64,000 nucleotides of DNA, from the NCBI RefSeq assembly GCF_000687475.1, contig NC_057319.1, forward strand, positions 4,516,001 to 4,580,000. The letters run 5' to 3'. Below are positions 42,308 through 53,790 of the stretch, piece after piece (within the stretch, counting starts at the first letter, position 1; each line of letters opens with the position of its first letter). A model generated the notes under the pieces. The model ran no database searches. It saw nothing but the letters and a program-made list of their open reading frames with translations, and had not been told where the DNA came from. The position numbers and the translations under genes are program-made. The stretch comes from Ustilaginoidea virens. Its lineage: Eukaryota; Ascomycota; Sordariomycetes; Hypocreales; Clavicipitaceae.

Positions 42308-43241
42308 ATGCAGGCCATCCTCCCCGACGCCATCACCGAGGATGAATTCCATCGCCTCCTGTCCCAGTATCCGTCCGTCGTGCAAGACTCCGGCACCGGT
42401 AACCAGCTGTTTCCTCTCGTGCCCCCGTGCCCCAACCCGTCTGACTCCGTCGCAGCGAAACCCGGCCAGCCGTCGCTCCAAGCACTGGACCAGCTTCGCT
42501 ACGTAGACTTTCCCCAGACGTTCCATCCCCAGCGCGGCACCACCATGGACCAAGGCCATGTCGAAAAACTAGTCGAATGGAAACTGTAACCGCATCTCCT
42601 GCCTCCCATCTTCTCCCTCCCCACCTCCTCACACGAGACACCGCTTCTCATCGTCCCCCCCCCCCAGCCGCCACGGGAAATTCCGCCCGTCCCTGACGAA
42701 ACTCATCGCGTCCAACGACCCCGTCGTCACGAAATCCACCATTGCAGCCGCCGTGGCCGCCTACCGACATGCCGGGACGCCGCAGGCCGTCGGGCCCGCC
42801 GTCGGGCAGCTCACCCGGCTCAAGGGCGTCGGCCCCGCCACGGCATCGCTTCTGCTCAGCGTCCACGACCCCCGCGTCATCTTCTTCTCCGACGAAGCGT
42901 ACTGGTGGCTGTGCTGCGGGGGGCAGAGGCGCGCCATCAGGTACAACGCCAGCGAGTATGCCGATTTGTGCTCGAGGGCAACGGTGCTCGCGGACAGGCT
43001 GGGCGTCGTCGATATGGCCCAGGTGGAAAAGGTGGCCTATGTGCTTCTGAGGCGCTCGAAGGACCCTGGCAAGGGGGCCGTCGAGACGGCTCGTCGTGGG
43101 AAGAGGGCGGGCGAGGTGGCTGCGGGTGACGCCGCCAGGTCGGGTGATGCAAAGGGGACAAGGGCTGGGAAGCGAAAGACTGTTGATGCGGGGGAGGGAC
43201 GCGAGGCGGGTTTGAGGAGGTCCAAGAGGCAGAAAGGGTAG
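42308..43241 (+). CDS. Helix-hairpin-helix fungal protein, function unknown
   Basis: A three-exon model (42308-42398, 42456-42585, 42668-43241) gives 264 aa. The first intron (57 nt, branch CTGACT, acceptor CGCAG) is a multiple of three and remains open if retained, so a 283-aa form is possible. The second intron is certain because it restores EWKLRHGKFRPSLTKL. Residues around LTRLKGVGPATASLLLSVHDP form a helix-hairpin-helix as in DNA glycosylases and endonuclease-III-like folds, followed by FFSDEAYWWLCCG and KVAYVLLRR. The C-terminus is Lys/Arg-rich with nuclear signals (GKRKTVD, RRSKRQKG). No catalytic Lys/Asp pair or iron-sulfur Cys cluster is obvious, so enzymatic function is not claimed; DNA binding is inference. 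Confidence 0.85.
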
Positions 43242-43606
43242 CAGACAACGGTCGGGCGACATTTGAGAAGCCATGGCATGGTTGGTGGTGTCGGCCGTCC
43301 CATCGGTGTCAGCTTGGCGGAACGTGGTGGGCTCTTGCGCGCGCACATGACATCAAAGCCTTTGCAATGTCCGGTTGGATTTCACATTCAATCTCTGCTG
43401 AGAGAAGCCGGAGGCACAATCACCCACAACTACCCCGACGCCATACCAAACGCCAGAGCCTGGCGTGAACCAGGCGACATCGTCTCCCCGTGATCCAACA
43501 CGACAACCCGTCACAGCCGTGACCCGACATGACGTTTTTATCACCTGCTGCACAAAGAGGAGGCCACCACCCCCCTTTTCTCTTGGTTGCCTGCTTTTCC
43601 CGCCCG
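43242..43606. other. Intergenic between convergent genes
   Basis: 365 bases between the stop codons of the HhH gene and YET3. Nothing recognisable is seen. Confidence 0.5.
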
Positions 43607-44577
43607 CTATTTTGACTTCTTGGCCTCTGCGTCACCCTCCAAGGCGGCATGCTTGTCGCTGAGTTCATTGTAGCTGCTGTGCAGCTGCTCACTCTGCTTC
43701 TTCAAGGTATCCAGATCCACCTGCTTCTTGGCGAGCTTCTTCTGCAACTCAGCCACCTCTGTCGTCTTGTTGTCCTTGAAATTCTTGTTGCTCTCAAAGG
43801 CTCGGACCTTGTCCTCGAGATGCATGTTGTCGATAATCATGTGGTACATGCGGTTCAGGATGAGCGAGAGGAAGAGGGTGAAGCCGCAGAGGTACATGTT
43901 TCGCTGGGAGTAGAACTTGCGAGCCTGGACTTCAAGGCGTTCGTGACCAAGAACAGCAGCACTGTTGGTCAGGTTGAAAACCACCCCGAATTAGCGGGTC
44001 TGCCCCTTGATGACGGTGAAAAGGTTTGGAATTTTCACGGGGGTTTCTGTACTCACGTTCCCTTAGATGTCTGTTCACTAGCCGCCAGGACCTCCAGCTG
44101 CACTCGGTAGACGCGGTTAACGCTGTCGATGAAGAGGATGAGGATGAAGACAAAGGTAATTCTCATCCAGTGCATAATCTTGGAAATGACGGGGTTTTCC
44201 GAGATGAACCTGCAGAGTCGAAGCGTCAGCTTCCAAAGCCTCATGGACCGACCATGCGATGCGAGGGCAGAGCCACTGGCGTCCGATCCACACCAGAGAC
44301 GGTGCCTTGCCTGAGAGCGAACAACACATACGTGAAAACCTTCCTCTTGGCCGTAAACGGCAGCGGGACGAGGAGGAGCATAAACAGCCCCATCTCTACG
44401 ACGAGGAGGAAAAACACCTAGAATCGTGGGTCTCGCGTCAGTCACCGCAGTCGCACCCGGTTACCGAGCGCAGCTTCACGGGGCAGCTTCACGGGGCAGC
44501 TTCACGGGGCAGCTTCACGGGGCAGCTTCACGGGGCAGCTTCACGGGGCAGCTCACGAGAGTGTAGTAGAGCGTCAT
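43607..44577 (-). CDS. YET3: ER transmembrane protein YET3 / BAP31 family
   Basis: Four exons (44557-44577, 44332-44417, 44057-44209, 43607-43961) join to 204 aa (yeast Yet3 203). Three hydrophobic segments are seen: VFFLLVVEMGLFMLLLVPL, MRITFVFILILFIDSV and YLCGFTLFLSLILNRMY. The cytosolic tail is a coiled coil (EVAELQKKLAKKQVDLDTL, KKQSEQLHSSYNEL). It ends KKSK, which fits the C-terminal KKxx ER-retrieval signal. BAP31-type proteins act as ER chaperones/sorting factors for membrane proteins. The first exon codes only MTLYYTL, as in the family. Intron 1 holds a 13-bp minisatellite that begins right at the donor. An in-frame Met at the start of the last ORF (MVFNLTN) is intron sequence, not the start. 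Confidence 0.93.
44471..44555. repeat. 13-bp minisatellite in YET3 intron 1
   Basis: Six perfect tandem copies of CTTCACGGGGCAG (plus strand) and a partial one. The array fills most of the intron and reaches to within two bases of the donor site. Confidence 0.93.
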
Positions 44578-45252
44578 GGTTGGCGACGATGCTTCCTTTT
44601 TGAGCAGGTGGCTGCGTTGCGCGGTCACTAGTCCAGACGGCTGATCTGTCTGCTGTGGCAGTTACAAAATGTATTCCACTGGGTGCGAGTCGCAGAGACG
44701 AGTTTGTGTGGCAAGCGCCTGGCGTTGTAAAAGAAAGGTGCCGAAACAAAGGGAAACGACGGGGGGAAAAGAAAAAAAAAAGAAGAAAAAAAAAGGATGA
44801 AATACGTATCGCAAAGCAGCGAGGTGGCCTGTTTTTCTACTTGGCCGCCCGATTGATTTGATATGCAGGAAATGCTATGCTGTCAGAAACTGGAGCTTGA
44901 TTTGGGGTGGGTAATCCGTGGGGACAAACGTCATCGTTCTTTCGTGGCTGCTGTGGGCTAGCAGCACCTCTGGCAGCTGGAGCCGGCGGCCACAGTGCCA
45001 CACCGCCGCTTCACAGCTGGGTCAGGTCCCCCCGCCGCGAGGCGTCGTACCTGGCAGCTCACACAGTTTCTTTGCATTTCCGCACGGTGCGCCACTGCCA
45101 CTGCAGGACTCCACACTGTCGGCTTCACATTGAAAAATCAGCTTGGCATCGCCGCCAGCAAGTTGACAAGTAGCTGGTTTGGATACACTCGCATATAATC
45201 GTCATCTCCATCATCAAATGCTGTCGACTATATTGGGTATGGAGAATTCTTG
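44578..45252. promoter_or_regulatory. YET3 promoter and KMT6 3' region
   Basis: 675 bases upstream of YET3 and downstream of the KMT6 stop (both on the minus strand). An A-rich tract lies at 44766-44795. No gene is seen. Confidence 0.45.
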
Positions 45253-48200
45253 CTACGTCCAGATATCTTCGTCTCTGAATTTGGCTGGCAGGCGTCGTTT
45301 CCTCGTTCCCCTACTCCTCTTCCGCACCACCACGTCCTCATCGTCCTCGTCTTCTTCCAGCTGCCCGGCCTCGTCAGCCTGTCTTGTCGTGCCACTGTCC
45401 TGAGATGCTTGCAAAATCGATGGGTCATCGCTATCCTCGATTTCCACCGTAGCCTCTAGTCTCTCGGACCTTCTCGTCACTCGCTTTGGTTCCGGTGTGC
45501 ATACTCTCATCAAGGCGCTCGGCGCCACTTGTTCTGCGACCGCCGCCGCCGCCGCCGCTGCTGCCGCTGCTGCCGCTTCTGCCGCTTCTCCCTGTGTGCC
45601 TGCTCTTGTGGCTACAATGGTGGCGCCCTCTACACCAAGTGTGCGTGTTGGCGAGGGCAAAGATTGGGCTGGTGCATCTTCACTCCGTGGAGGGACTGAG
45701 GTTGGTTTGGCCGTTGGTCGAGGATGTTTTCTTGGCCGCCCGCTGCCCGGTCGCGCACCACCACGCTTGCCTCGTGTCTTTTTTGCCGCTTCCATCCGCT
45801 TGGTTGGCGACTCGGTCTGATAGGATGGCTTGGTTCTCTTCCGCAACCTAGACGCTGATCCTGGCTCGTCCGACTCACGGCCGGAATCCTCGCCCTGCGT
45901 CGCCCCGTCAGATACTGCAGCGGTATTGTAATCGTCGCCAACGTCGGCGCCTTCCAGCTTTCGTTTCCGCGTCCGTGGCGTGGACCCACCGTCTCCGCCC
46001 AGCTCCTCCAAGGCGAACCCAGGCGGCAGGTCTCGCTTGACCCTTGGTCGCCCTGGTTTCCGTTTCGGGTCGTTTCTGGCATGGTTGCGCGCCGTTGGAG
46101 CCTCTCCCTTCTCAGGCCGTCGAGCCCGCGCGGTGCCTTTTGGCTTGGCCTCGGGCTCCCTAGCTGCCTTGTCGTCCAGCAGCTTCTTCGTCAGGTTGGG
46201 GAAGTTCTCGCCGTAGTTGAAGAACAGCTCTTCCCCAGTTTTGATGTCTCGCAGCGCCGTAAACTTGATTCGATACTCCCCGTTGACATACAGGATGCGG
46301 GGCGTTATGTTGCACCCCCGCTTATCGTGCTCCGACGCGTGGTTGATGTATCGGCTCAGATTGCCGTATATGGCTGCGTCGACCCAGATGCCTTCGTTCT
46401 CCAGCAGAGTAAAGACATACGACACGTTGGACTCTTCGTCAAACACGTCGCCCCGCCGGGCTTCTCGCCGCACACCTTCATCGTGCGTGATGAGCTCCCC
46501 CACGTACTCGATGATGAACTCATCCTGGGCAATGTCTTCCGCGGCGAACAAGCCGTAGCCCACCCCTTCCAGCTGGCTTTGCCCCAGCACCAGGGACTTG
46601 CCCACGCCGCGCTGCAGGTCGCAGTTCTGGCATCCCGTGGAGTGGAGCTCCGCGTCGTCTGCGTTTAGCGGATCGGCGCGTTGCAGAGCGCCACAGGTGC
46701 CGCACAGCTGGGGGTCGCATTCGCGGTTCAGCTGCACGCAGATGCAGGGCCTGTCCTTCTTGCTCTGCTGGCACGTCGCCCCCTGCGAATGGCACGCGCA
46801 TCCCGTGAACTTGTAGGCGCACCTCTCGACGGTGCATCCGCAAAACTTGTCGCACAAGACCCCGGCGTCCACGCACGAGCAGATCCGCGGCGCGCAAGGG
46901 CCTGCGTGAGAGCAGGGCTCCAGGGTTTCTCGGCGCTGGTGCGCATGGCTGATGGTGTGGTCCTGCCAGTCGCCCAGCAGCATCTTTCGACGGCGATCGT
47001 ACCACGACAGGTTCCTGACACGGGATGCGTCAGCGGGCTCCGGCTGCGGCAGAGAGATGCCCAGGGATGTGAACTCGGCGAGTACCTGGTCGCAGTCGCG
47101 GTTGAGGAACTCGGCCGCCAGGCAAATGGGGTCCCCCCTGTAGCTGCTGTGGCTCGCAGTCGTAAACACCGACCGCAGCACGATCCTCTCGTCTTCCGCC
47201 CACGGCCGAGGGCGCAGGTCCATCCGCGCACGGTCCGAGCTCCGCCGGTAGCATCGACGGCGACAGGGTTGGTTGGGCCGGTTGGACGCGCTGTTGAGCC
47301 TGCTCCTCCGTCTCCTCTTCAAGGCGTCGGAAAGGTGCGAGCACGACGAGATGGAAAATGTGCGCTTCATGTTTTTATTGTCATACTCGCCGTGATCGCA
47401 GGAATGGCTGAAGCATATCAAACACCCGAGGATGCAGTACGTGGCCAAGTTGGACTCGGCCAGCTCGTCCTCGTCCTCCTCGTCAAACAGGGGGCTTGTC
47501 GCGTCCTTGGCAATGGGTTTCGAGTCCATTATGGTGTCGACCGACTCATCCAGCATCAGCACGCGGCGAAGGTCTATCTGCTTCGAGGGAGGCAGGCCGT
47601 CTCTGAAGACGGCGCGGAACGCGTCCGTGAACATCTTTGCCGCCCGAGCAGCGCCTGGCGTCGTGTTCTCGTCACCGCGGTGCGAGTTTAGAATGTCCGT
47701 CTTTTGCTGCGGTGTCAAGGCATCGTCCGGTTCCCTAGCCGCCATGTAGCTGATCAGGGCTGATTTGGTGCAGCCAGGTATGGCCATCTCCCCCAGCCAC
47801 GCGTCCAGGTAGAGGGACATTGTCGCGGTCCTCTCTCCCTGAATCGTCAGCAGCTGCTTTTCCTCTCGGTTCATGGGCTTGAAGCCAGACTTGAGATCAA
47901 TGTCTTCCAGCTCCTTCAGCCACAGGTTATACTTTGTTTCCTCGAAGCTTTCCAGGTCTCTCAAATGCGGCACAAACGTAAGCATCGTGTTGGGAGTGAG
48001 GACATTCTTCTTGATCTCCACTGGATGGAAGCGGTATGATGGCACTCGGTCCTTGTTGGTCCGCACGCACACCGGCATATAATGCGATTCTCGCTGATCT
48101 CGCTTCCCTTTCAAATGTTGCTTTCAAGGATGAAAAACGCGTCAGGATTGTAGCTGTCCACGGTTCGATTTTCGGGACTTTTTGTTTCGTTTTTTCTTTC

Positions 48201-48840
48201 TTCGGCTTTTTCTTCTCCAACTCACCTTGAACTTGATTCTCATGGTTTTGCCCTTCTCCTCGGCCACCGCCGCGATTTGCACGTTGGCAAAGAGGTCTGC
48301 GCCGTGACGTACACGGCGTTCGGTGGCCTTTGTAGACTCGAGAATGTAGCCAGTCAGTTGAGAGTGGCGGTCCCGGATATCTTGCCGGCGGGCGGTGAAT
48401 TGTTTAATCAACGCTGGCACTGTCCACTCGACGGCGGCTTCGGTTTGCGCTTTTGGGGTGGTGCTGCTGTTGATGTTGATGATGCCTGGAGGCTCCGAAG
48501 TGCGACGCGACGCTGGAGCTGGTGTCGAAGGGGGTGTCACCTGCCGAGGCATCCTGACTGCGAGCCCGGGGCCCGGAGCAGCAACGGACGGTGACGAAAT
48601 ACCATGCGATCTGACGGGTTGAGCTTGGCTGTCGGCCCAGGTCGCGAAGCGCTCGATGCGATTGAGGGTTGGGCCAGATGGTCGTCGCAATGGCGGCGGA
48701 CTGATGTTGCTCAAAACCCGGCCGCACGCTTCGGGATGGGGCGGGACGCTGGGTTCTCCCACGGGTGGGAACCTCTCCGACTCTACGGACAGCTCTCTAT
48801 TGATCCTCGGACGAAAGTGGGCGCTCGTGAAGCCAGCCAT
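45253..48840 (-). CDS. KMT6: Polycomb PRC2 histone H3-K27 methyltransferase (KMT6/EZH)
   Basis: Two exons (48226-48840, 45253-48120) give 1160 aa. From the N-terminus: a disordered start (MAGFTSAHFRPRINREL), a conserved region reading KDRVPSYRFHPVEIKKNVLTP-like sequence that corresponds to the EED/SUZ12-contact half of EZH proteins, SANT-like segments, a Cys-rich CXC domain at about 600-685 (GPCAPRICSCVDAGVLCDKFCGC, CDPQLCGTCGA) and a SET domain at about 715-840 with GYGLFAAEDI, RYINHA and ELFFNYGENF. The C-terminal extension of about 300 residues has AT-hook-like cores (RKPGRPRVKRD, GSGRPRKHP), a run of 12 Ala broken near its end by Val, and a basic tail. EZH enzymes deposit H3K27 methylation for facultative heterochromatin, often over secondary-metabolite clusters in fungi. 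The intron junction gives IKFK|QHLKGKRDQRES. The 5' flank carries a T39 run. Confidence 0.96.
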
Positions 48841-48988
48841 CGATGTACCGGACGAGGAAGCCAAAGTCGTGTCGGAAGCACAGGATCGATGATTAGTAAG
48901 GACAACGGCAGCCAGTGCCACCAGTCGCGCCTTCCTGCCGGCGGAATCGCGACGGTCGTGGTGGCATGGGCACCCGTGAAAGGACGTC

Positions 48989-48992
<4 letters not shown>

Positions 48993-49031
<39 letters not shown>
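48993..49031. repeat. Poly(T) run, 39 bases
   Basis: An uninterrupted T run about 150 bases upstream of the KMT6 ATG (A run in the transcribed orientation), so possibly in the 5' UTR or core promoter. Confidence 0.85.
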
Positions 49032-49032
<1 letters not shown>

Positions 49033-49933
49033 GTGTCCTCGAGGAGCGGGACGATGTCGGGCAAAAAAAGCGATGGTGGACACGACGACGAGCCGTTTGG
49101 TTGCGCTGTGCAGCGGCCGCACCACGTTACAAGGTTTGAGACATGGAAATCCGACGAGACGCGCAAAATCCGGATGGTGCACAACACGGCTGTGTACGGA
49201 GTATCCGTACCTTGGCCAGCAAAGTCACCCCTTGCGACTGAAGTGGGTCACCACCGCCTTCTCGACCGAGTTGCCTTTGCATTGCTCGACGACTTGATGC
49301 AGCTTTGTTTGTCCTTTTCTCAGGAAGACGTTGCTCGTCTCTTTTGAACGATTCGGCAGGTTTATGCAGCTCGATATCCGGCTACCTGGTGTAAGGATGG
49401 TGCGTGCTGTTGCAGGAAACCGTTGTGCTTGTCGCTTTTTGCTAACCGAGGTTGGATGAGATTAGACCAGAGAGGGATAGCATATTTTTTGACTCGACCT
49501 GGCGACAGGAGACATTCCGATGAAAGCATATGCCTCCACGGAAGCTGCACAATATCCTGCTTCGGGTAGTCCGTACGGACGGCCACTCCAAAAGTCCCTA
49601 TGGGTGCCACCGCTGGCCGAATGCCACTCCCTCCCTGTACGGAGCAACCCCACGGCTCACCACGGGCCCCTGGATAGTTCCATGCCCATGTTGAGCTGCA
49701 GCGTTTAGAGCATTCCAACCAAGAAACACTACGTCATGAGTTGATGCATGACGGAGTATTCCGCGACCTCTTGACCGCTTGCCGGCAAGGCCAAACCCTG
49801 GCATCGACAGGGCCATGGATGCGATACAGGATCGCTCGAGGCTCTGTAAGAATGGAATGCGCTTCTAAACTTTGGGCATGTGTTTAGTTGGCAATGCCCG
49901 GCAATTGTGCTTCTCTAGGTCACGAATCACGAA

Positions 49934-49973
49934 CCACGAGCCACGAGCCACGAGCCACGAGCCACGAGCCACG
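49934..49973. repeat. Tandem 7-bp CCACGAG array
   Basis: Between five and six copies of CCACGAG, preceded by diverged copies (CACGAATC, ACGAA) from 49920. Confidence 0.85.
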
Positions 49974-50157
49974 ACTCTCGGCTGTTCGAGGAGGTCTCTG
50001 ACCCACGCAACCCACAGCGATCTATGCTCGGTACCGGCGTTTTTTAGCACGGCAACGGGCCACGGACTAGTTTCCTCCCTACCAAGACCAAGATTCCACA
50101 AAGGTGACTTTAAATCTGGCCTGGTCTGCACGCGTCTCCGCTGGATTGCGACTGCCG

Positions 50158-50165
50158 TCACGTGA
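50158..50165. promoter_or_regulatory. TCACGTGA palindrome
   Basis: A perfect 8-bp E-box palindrome of the kind bound by bHLH factors, in the KMT6/PIL1 intergenic region. Function is inferred from the sequence alone. Confidence 0.3.
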
Positions 50166-50998
50166 TTGACTTTAGGCTGAATGCGGCGTTGACGCCAATG
50201 ACCTCATCACTCGAAAAGGCTCCAATGTCGCCTGCACGGAACGAGCCTCGGAGAGATGTGACAAGGGTGGTGCGCCTTCAGATCAGCGCTGTGCCGTTGC
50301 CGGAACGGTGCGTCGATCGACGGCTGGGAAACCGAGTCCTTGGGGGGGTCATAGTGCACAGCTCGCTCGGCGTAAGGAGATGGTTACAGACATCAGGCAA
50401 CCGTCGGTCCCGCATCGACAAAAAGCTTAGCACTTCCCGGAGCACTTGAGTGATGGCGTGCAGTGCAGGCCTCAAGCCTGGGGGGCCCAAGATGTTGCTT
50501 TCTGGCTACCTACCTCCTTTGATACCAGGCGGCTTGACCCTAGCTGGTATCTCTGGTATCGCTCCAGTGTCCCGTCCCACGGTGCCCTGCGCACGGAGCG
50601 CAGCGCCTGGCGCTTGCGCCACACCGTGCGAATACACCCTGCACACCGCACAACAGCTGTAGACACCTTGTTATTGTCCCGACTCCCCAGCCCAGACGAT
50701 GACGTCGCCGAAGAAACCGCCGCCCATTGCACGCCCGTGACGATGTCTTCTTCCCCTCCCACCCACTGTCCGGACTCCCATATAACCGTCTCCCTCCCTC
50801 GCAGACCTCCTGGATTGCGGCCCATCCCCGCCCATCTGATACCTCTTTCGTCAATCCTGGTTCTTCATCCCTCCTCTTCTTTACCCATCCTGCAGGACAC
50901 TCAACCTCATCCAGCCTGCTCATTGATTGATTCGCACTTCTCCCCGTCGCCACGTAGCCAAACATAGCGGGAAGCAAACCCCCGCAACGCCGTCCGCA

Positions 50999-51519
50999 AT
51001 GCATCGCACCTATTCCATGCGCACCACCCGGGCGCCTACCGCGTCCCAACTGCAGGTACGTCGGCTTGAACCATGTTTTCGACGCCCAGCAAAGCTTTAC
51101 CGGCGCGGTAAATTCAGTCGCTAATCTCGCGCAACTCGCAGAGCCCCCCTCCCCCTCCTTCATCTACCAAATCCGGCCGTTTCTTCGGAAAGGGGAATTT
51201 AGGTACGTTTCAAGTCTCACGAAACCTAGCAATACACAAGTGAATCATTGCCATCACGCCAGCGAGCCCCCGCGGTGCTGACGACGTCCGCAGGCCATGC
51301 TCTGCGCCGCAATGCCGGTGGCGCTTTCGGCCCCGACCTGGCCAAGAAGCTAGCTCAGCTTGTCAAGATGGAAAAGAACGTGATGCGAAGCTTGGAAACT
51401 GTTGCCAAAGAGCGCATGGATGTTGCTGTATGTGTACCCAAAAAAAACAAAAGAAAAGAAAAAACCCCATCACAAACGGCCATTACATACATAACCAGAC
51501 TCAATTTGCTGACGTGTGC

Positions 51520-51569
<50 letters not shown>

Positions 51570-52436
51570 AGCAACAACTCTCCATCTGGGGTGAATGTGC
51601 CGACGAGGACGTTTCCGATGTAACTGACAAGCTGGGTGTACTGCTGTACGAAATTGGCGAGCTGGAGGACCAGTATGTCGACCGCTACGACCAATACCGT
51701 ATCACCATGAAGAGCATTCGCAACATTGAAGCGTCTGTCCAACCGAGCAGAGACCGTAAGCACGAACCCCCTCTCCGTACCCACGCCTTGCACCACTTGA
51801 AACCGCCATGTTTATGCTAACGTGCTCGATTCAGGCAAGCAAAAAATTACCGACCAAATCGCCCAGCTCAAGTACAAGGAGCCCAACTCACCCAAGATTG
51901 TCGTGCTGGAGCAGGAGCTTGTGCGCGCAGAGGCCGAGTCCCTTGTCGCCGAGGCGCAGCTATCCAACATTACGCGCGAAAAGGTAAAGGCGGCCTATAC
52001 CTACCAGTTTGATGCTCTCCGCGAGCACAGCGAAAAGGTTGCCATCATTGCCGGGTATGGGAAGCACCTTCTCGAGCTCATCGATGACACTCCTGTGACT
52101 CCCGGCGAGACTCGACAGGCATACGACGGTTATGAAGCTAGTAGGGCTATCATTCAGGACTGTGAGGATGCTCTGACCAACTGGGTCACCGCCAACGCTG
52201 CCGTCTCTTCCAAGCTCTCTACCCGTTCCCGCACCCTGTCTCAGCGCCGCCGGAACAACATCCGCAACCGAGGCGAGGGCCACGATCTGTCTGCCCAAGA
52301 CGCTCCCTTGAACGACGGCGGCTCCTGGACAGGCCGTGATCATGAGGAAAGCGAGGAAGAGGAAGAGGAAGAGGAGGCGGCCAGCGAAATAAACGGCGAG
52401 ACGCGCGGCCGCACCAAGGAGGCGATTGCCGCATGA
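50999..52436 (+). CDS. PIL1: Eisosome core protein PIL1/LSP1 (BAR-like)
   Basis: Five exons (50999-51055, 51142-51202, 51294-51427, 51572-51755, 51835-52436) give 345 aa (yeast Pil1 339). The N-terminus MHRTYSMRTTRAPTASQLQ, then SPPPPPSSTKSGRFFGKGN and GHALRRNAGGAFGPDLAKKL, is the hallmark of fungal Pil1. The central about 220 residues form the BAR-like dimerisation fold (QQLSIWGECADEDVSDVTDKLG, YDQYRITMKSIRNIEASVQPSR, VRAEAESLVAEAQLSN). The C-terminus has a long Glu run (EESEEEEEEEE) and Arg/Ser linker. Pil1 assembles the filaments under plasma-membrane eisosomes/MCC furrows. All junctions keep phase, with branch points GCTGAC and GCTAAC. Intron 3 contains a T run of about 35 bases directly before its acceptor. 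It is convergent with NAA38. Confidence 0.95.
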
Positions 52437-52893
52437 ATGAGCCCGTCAAAAAATGAAGGAAAAAATAAAGAAGAAAAAAAAGAGGGAGAGGTTACAACGC
52501 AGCAGGACACTAATAATGAGGATGCGCTGTCCATCGACGTCGTAATGGTGAGAGACGTCAAGTTCAAGCGGTGATAACGGCAGTAACGAGTGCAACTCCT
52601 AGACCATCTGGAGTTTTCTCTTTGCTTTTCTCTTTTTTTTCTTTTCTGGCTTTTCTTTTCTGGTCTTTTCCTTTTCTCTTTTTTGGTTTCACGCGATCTG
52701 GACGTATTTGGAATGATGGAAACGACCTAGTCTGTTAGAACGCATTGGAGATGCCTAGCGGAGTATTTTGTAGGTCATTAGTGTACTCGTATTCAATACC
52801 ACGATGTTTGGAGCATCTTGTGTGCCAGTAGGCTCTGCCACACCACGGGCTCTCTTATCGAAGCTAACAACCGTTCCCACTGCGAGGTCATCA
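52437..52893. other. Intergenic between convergent genes
   Basis: 457 bases between PIL1 and NAA38 stops, T/C-rich around 52615-52690 (TTTTCTTTTCTGG repeats), expected to be 3' UTRs. Nothing else is seen. Confidence 0.5.
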
Positions 52894-53390
52894 TCAACAG
52901 CCGCCTACCCCCTGCCCCGTCATCTGGCTCGCATACTCCTCCAGCTCCATCTTGACAATGTGATGCCCAGGAACCACCACCAGCCCCAGATACCGAGACG
53001 TCATGTCCAGCGTCGTGGTGCCATCAGGGCTCTCCTGCAGCGCCTGCTGGGCCTGAGAGGCTGACGGCTGCCTGTACTCGTACGTGTTGGCTAGTATCAC
53101 GTTCTTATCCTGCGTTGCGTGGTGTTAGTTTTTTTTATTTTTATTTCTTTTATTTTTGCGTTTTCCATCTGCACACGAGTGGTGTCTGGAGTTTGCGAGA
53201 AGGGGGAAGGGGGGGGGGGGGGTGGTTGGCGGGAGGGCCTGCTCCGGGCGCATACTGGATCGGTGCATTTGAAGGCGCCCCAGAAGAGACGGCCGTCGGA
53301 GGTGACGATGCGCAAGTTTTTATTCAAGAGGGAGCAGAGGTAGGATCGGGCACCGTCTTTGTCCATGGCCGTGCGAGGTTCGGCGGACAT
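52894..53390 (-). CDS. NAA38: NatC auxiliary subunit NAA38/MAK31 (Sm-like)
   Basis: Two exons (53256-53390, 52894-53109) give 116 aa. The protein is a single Sm-like fold: Sm1 motif YLCSLLNKNLRIVTSDGRLF with GAFKCTDP|DKNVILANTYEY, then an insertion rich in Gln/Ser, then Sm2 motif RYLGLVVVPGHHIVKMELEE. The long insert between Sm motifs and the GHHI core fit LSMD1/Naa38 rather than canonical LSm1-8. With Naa30 and Naa35 it would form NatC, which acetylates N-terminal Met-hydrophobic residues cotranslationally. The ATG at 53390 (MSAEPRTAMDKDG) is chosen; a further upstream exon cannot be excluded. The 146-base intron contains a G14 run. It shares a 400-base divergent promoter with RAD2. Confidence 0.88.
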
Positions 53391-53790
53391 GGAGTGCAAT
53401 AGGTAGTTACATGTATCTTGTGGTCTGGTGTCTTGGGGCTGAGTGATGGCTGGCGGGGCCGCAGGGCCGCAGGTGTCAGCGCAAGTGGCGGGCGTCGCGA
53501 CCCACTAGACGTTCCGCATCTCGGCATCATCAGCATCATCAGCATCATCTCCATCATCACCATCATCAGCATAATCATCACCATCATCACCATCATCTCC
53601 AGCATCAACAGCATCAGCATCACCAGCCTTGGTCAATATCGATATCCCCCGCATCCCTTGCCCGCCATCACCATCACCTGGCTGCATCTCCGTCAACCTG
53701 TGATGGCTTCGCAACCTCGGCCACCATGCAAGAGACTCGCCTCACTTAAACAGGTATAGAGCACGTCGCTGGCAAAGACGAAACGCCGCA
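53391..53790. promoter_or_regulatory. NAA38/RAD2 divergent promoter with CAT-rich microsatellite
   Basis: 400 bases between divergent starts. An imperfect (CAT/CAG)n tract (53521-53625) occupies a quarter of it, ending about 165 bases upstream of the RAD2 ATG. Confidence 0.6.
53521..53625. repeat. Imperfect ATC/AGC trinucleotide microsatellite
   Basis: About 100 bases of CATCAT(C/CAGCAT) units with scattered CTC and AAT variants. Confidence 0.85.

Larger units (their letters stand above)
48841..50998. promoter_or_regulatory. KMT6/PIL1 divergent intergenic region
   Basis: 2.2 kb between divergent genes. It contains a T39 run (48993-49031), a CCACGAG tandem array (49934-49973) and a TCACGTGA palindrome (50158-50165). 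ORFs here (for example 50446-50967) show no domain. The last 250 bases before PIL1 are C/T-rich, as in strong fungal promoters. Confidence 0.5.
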
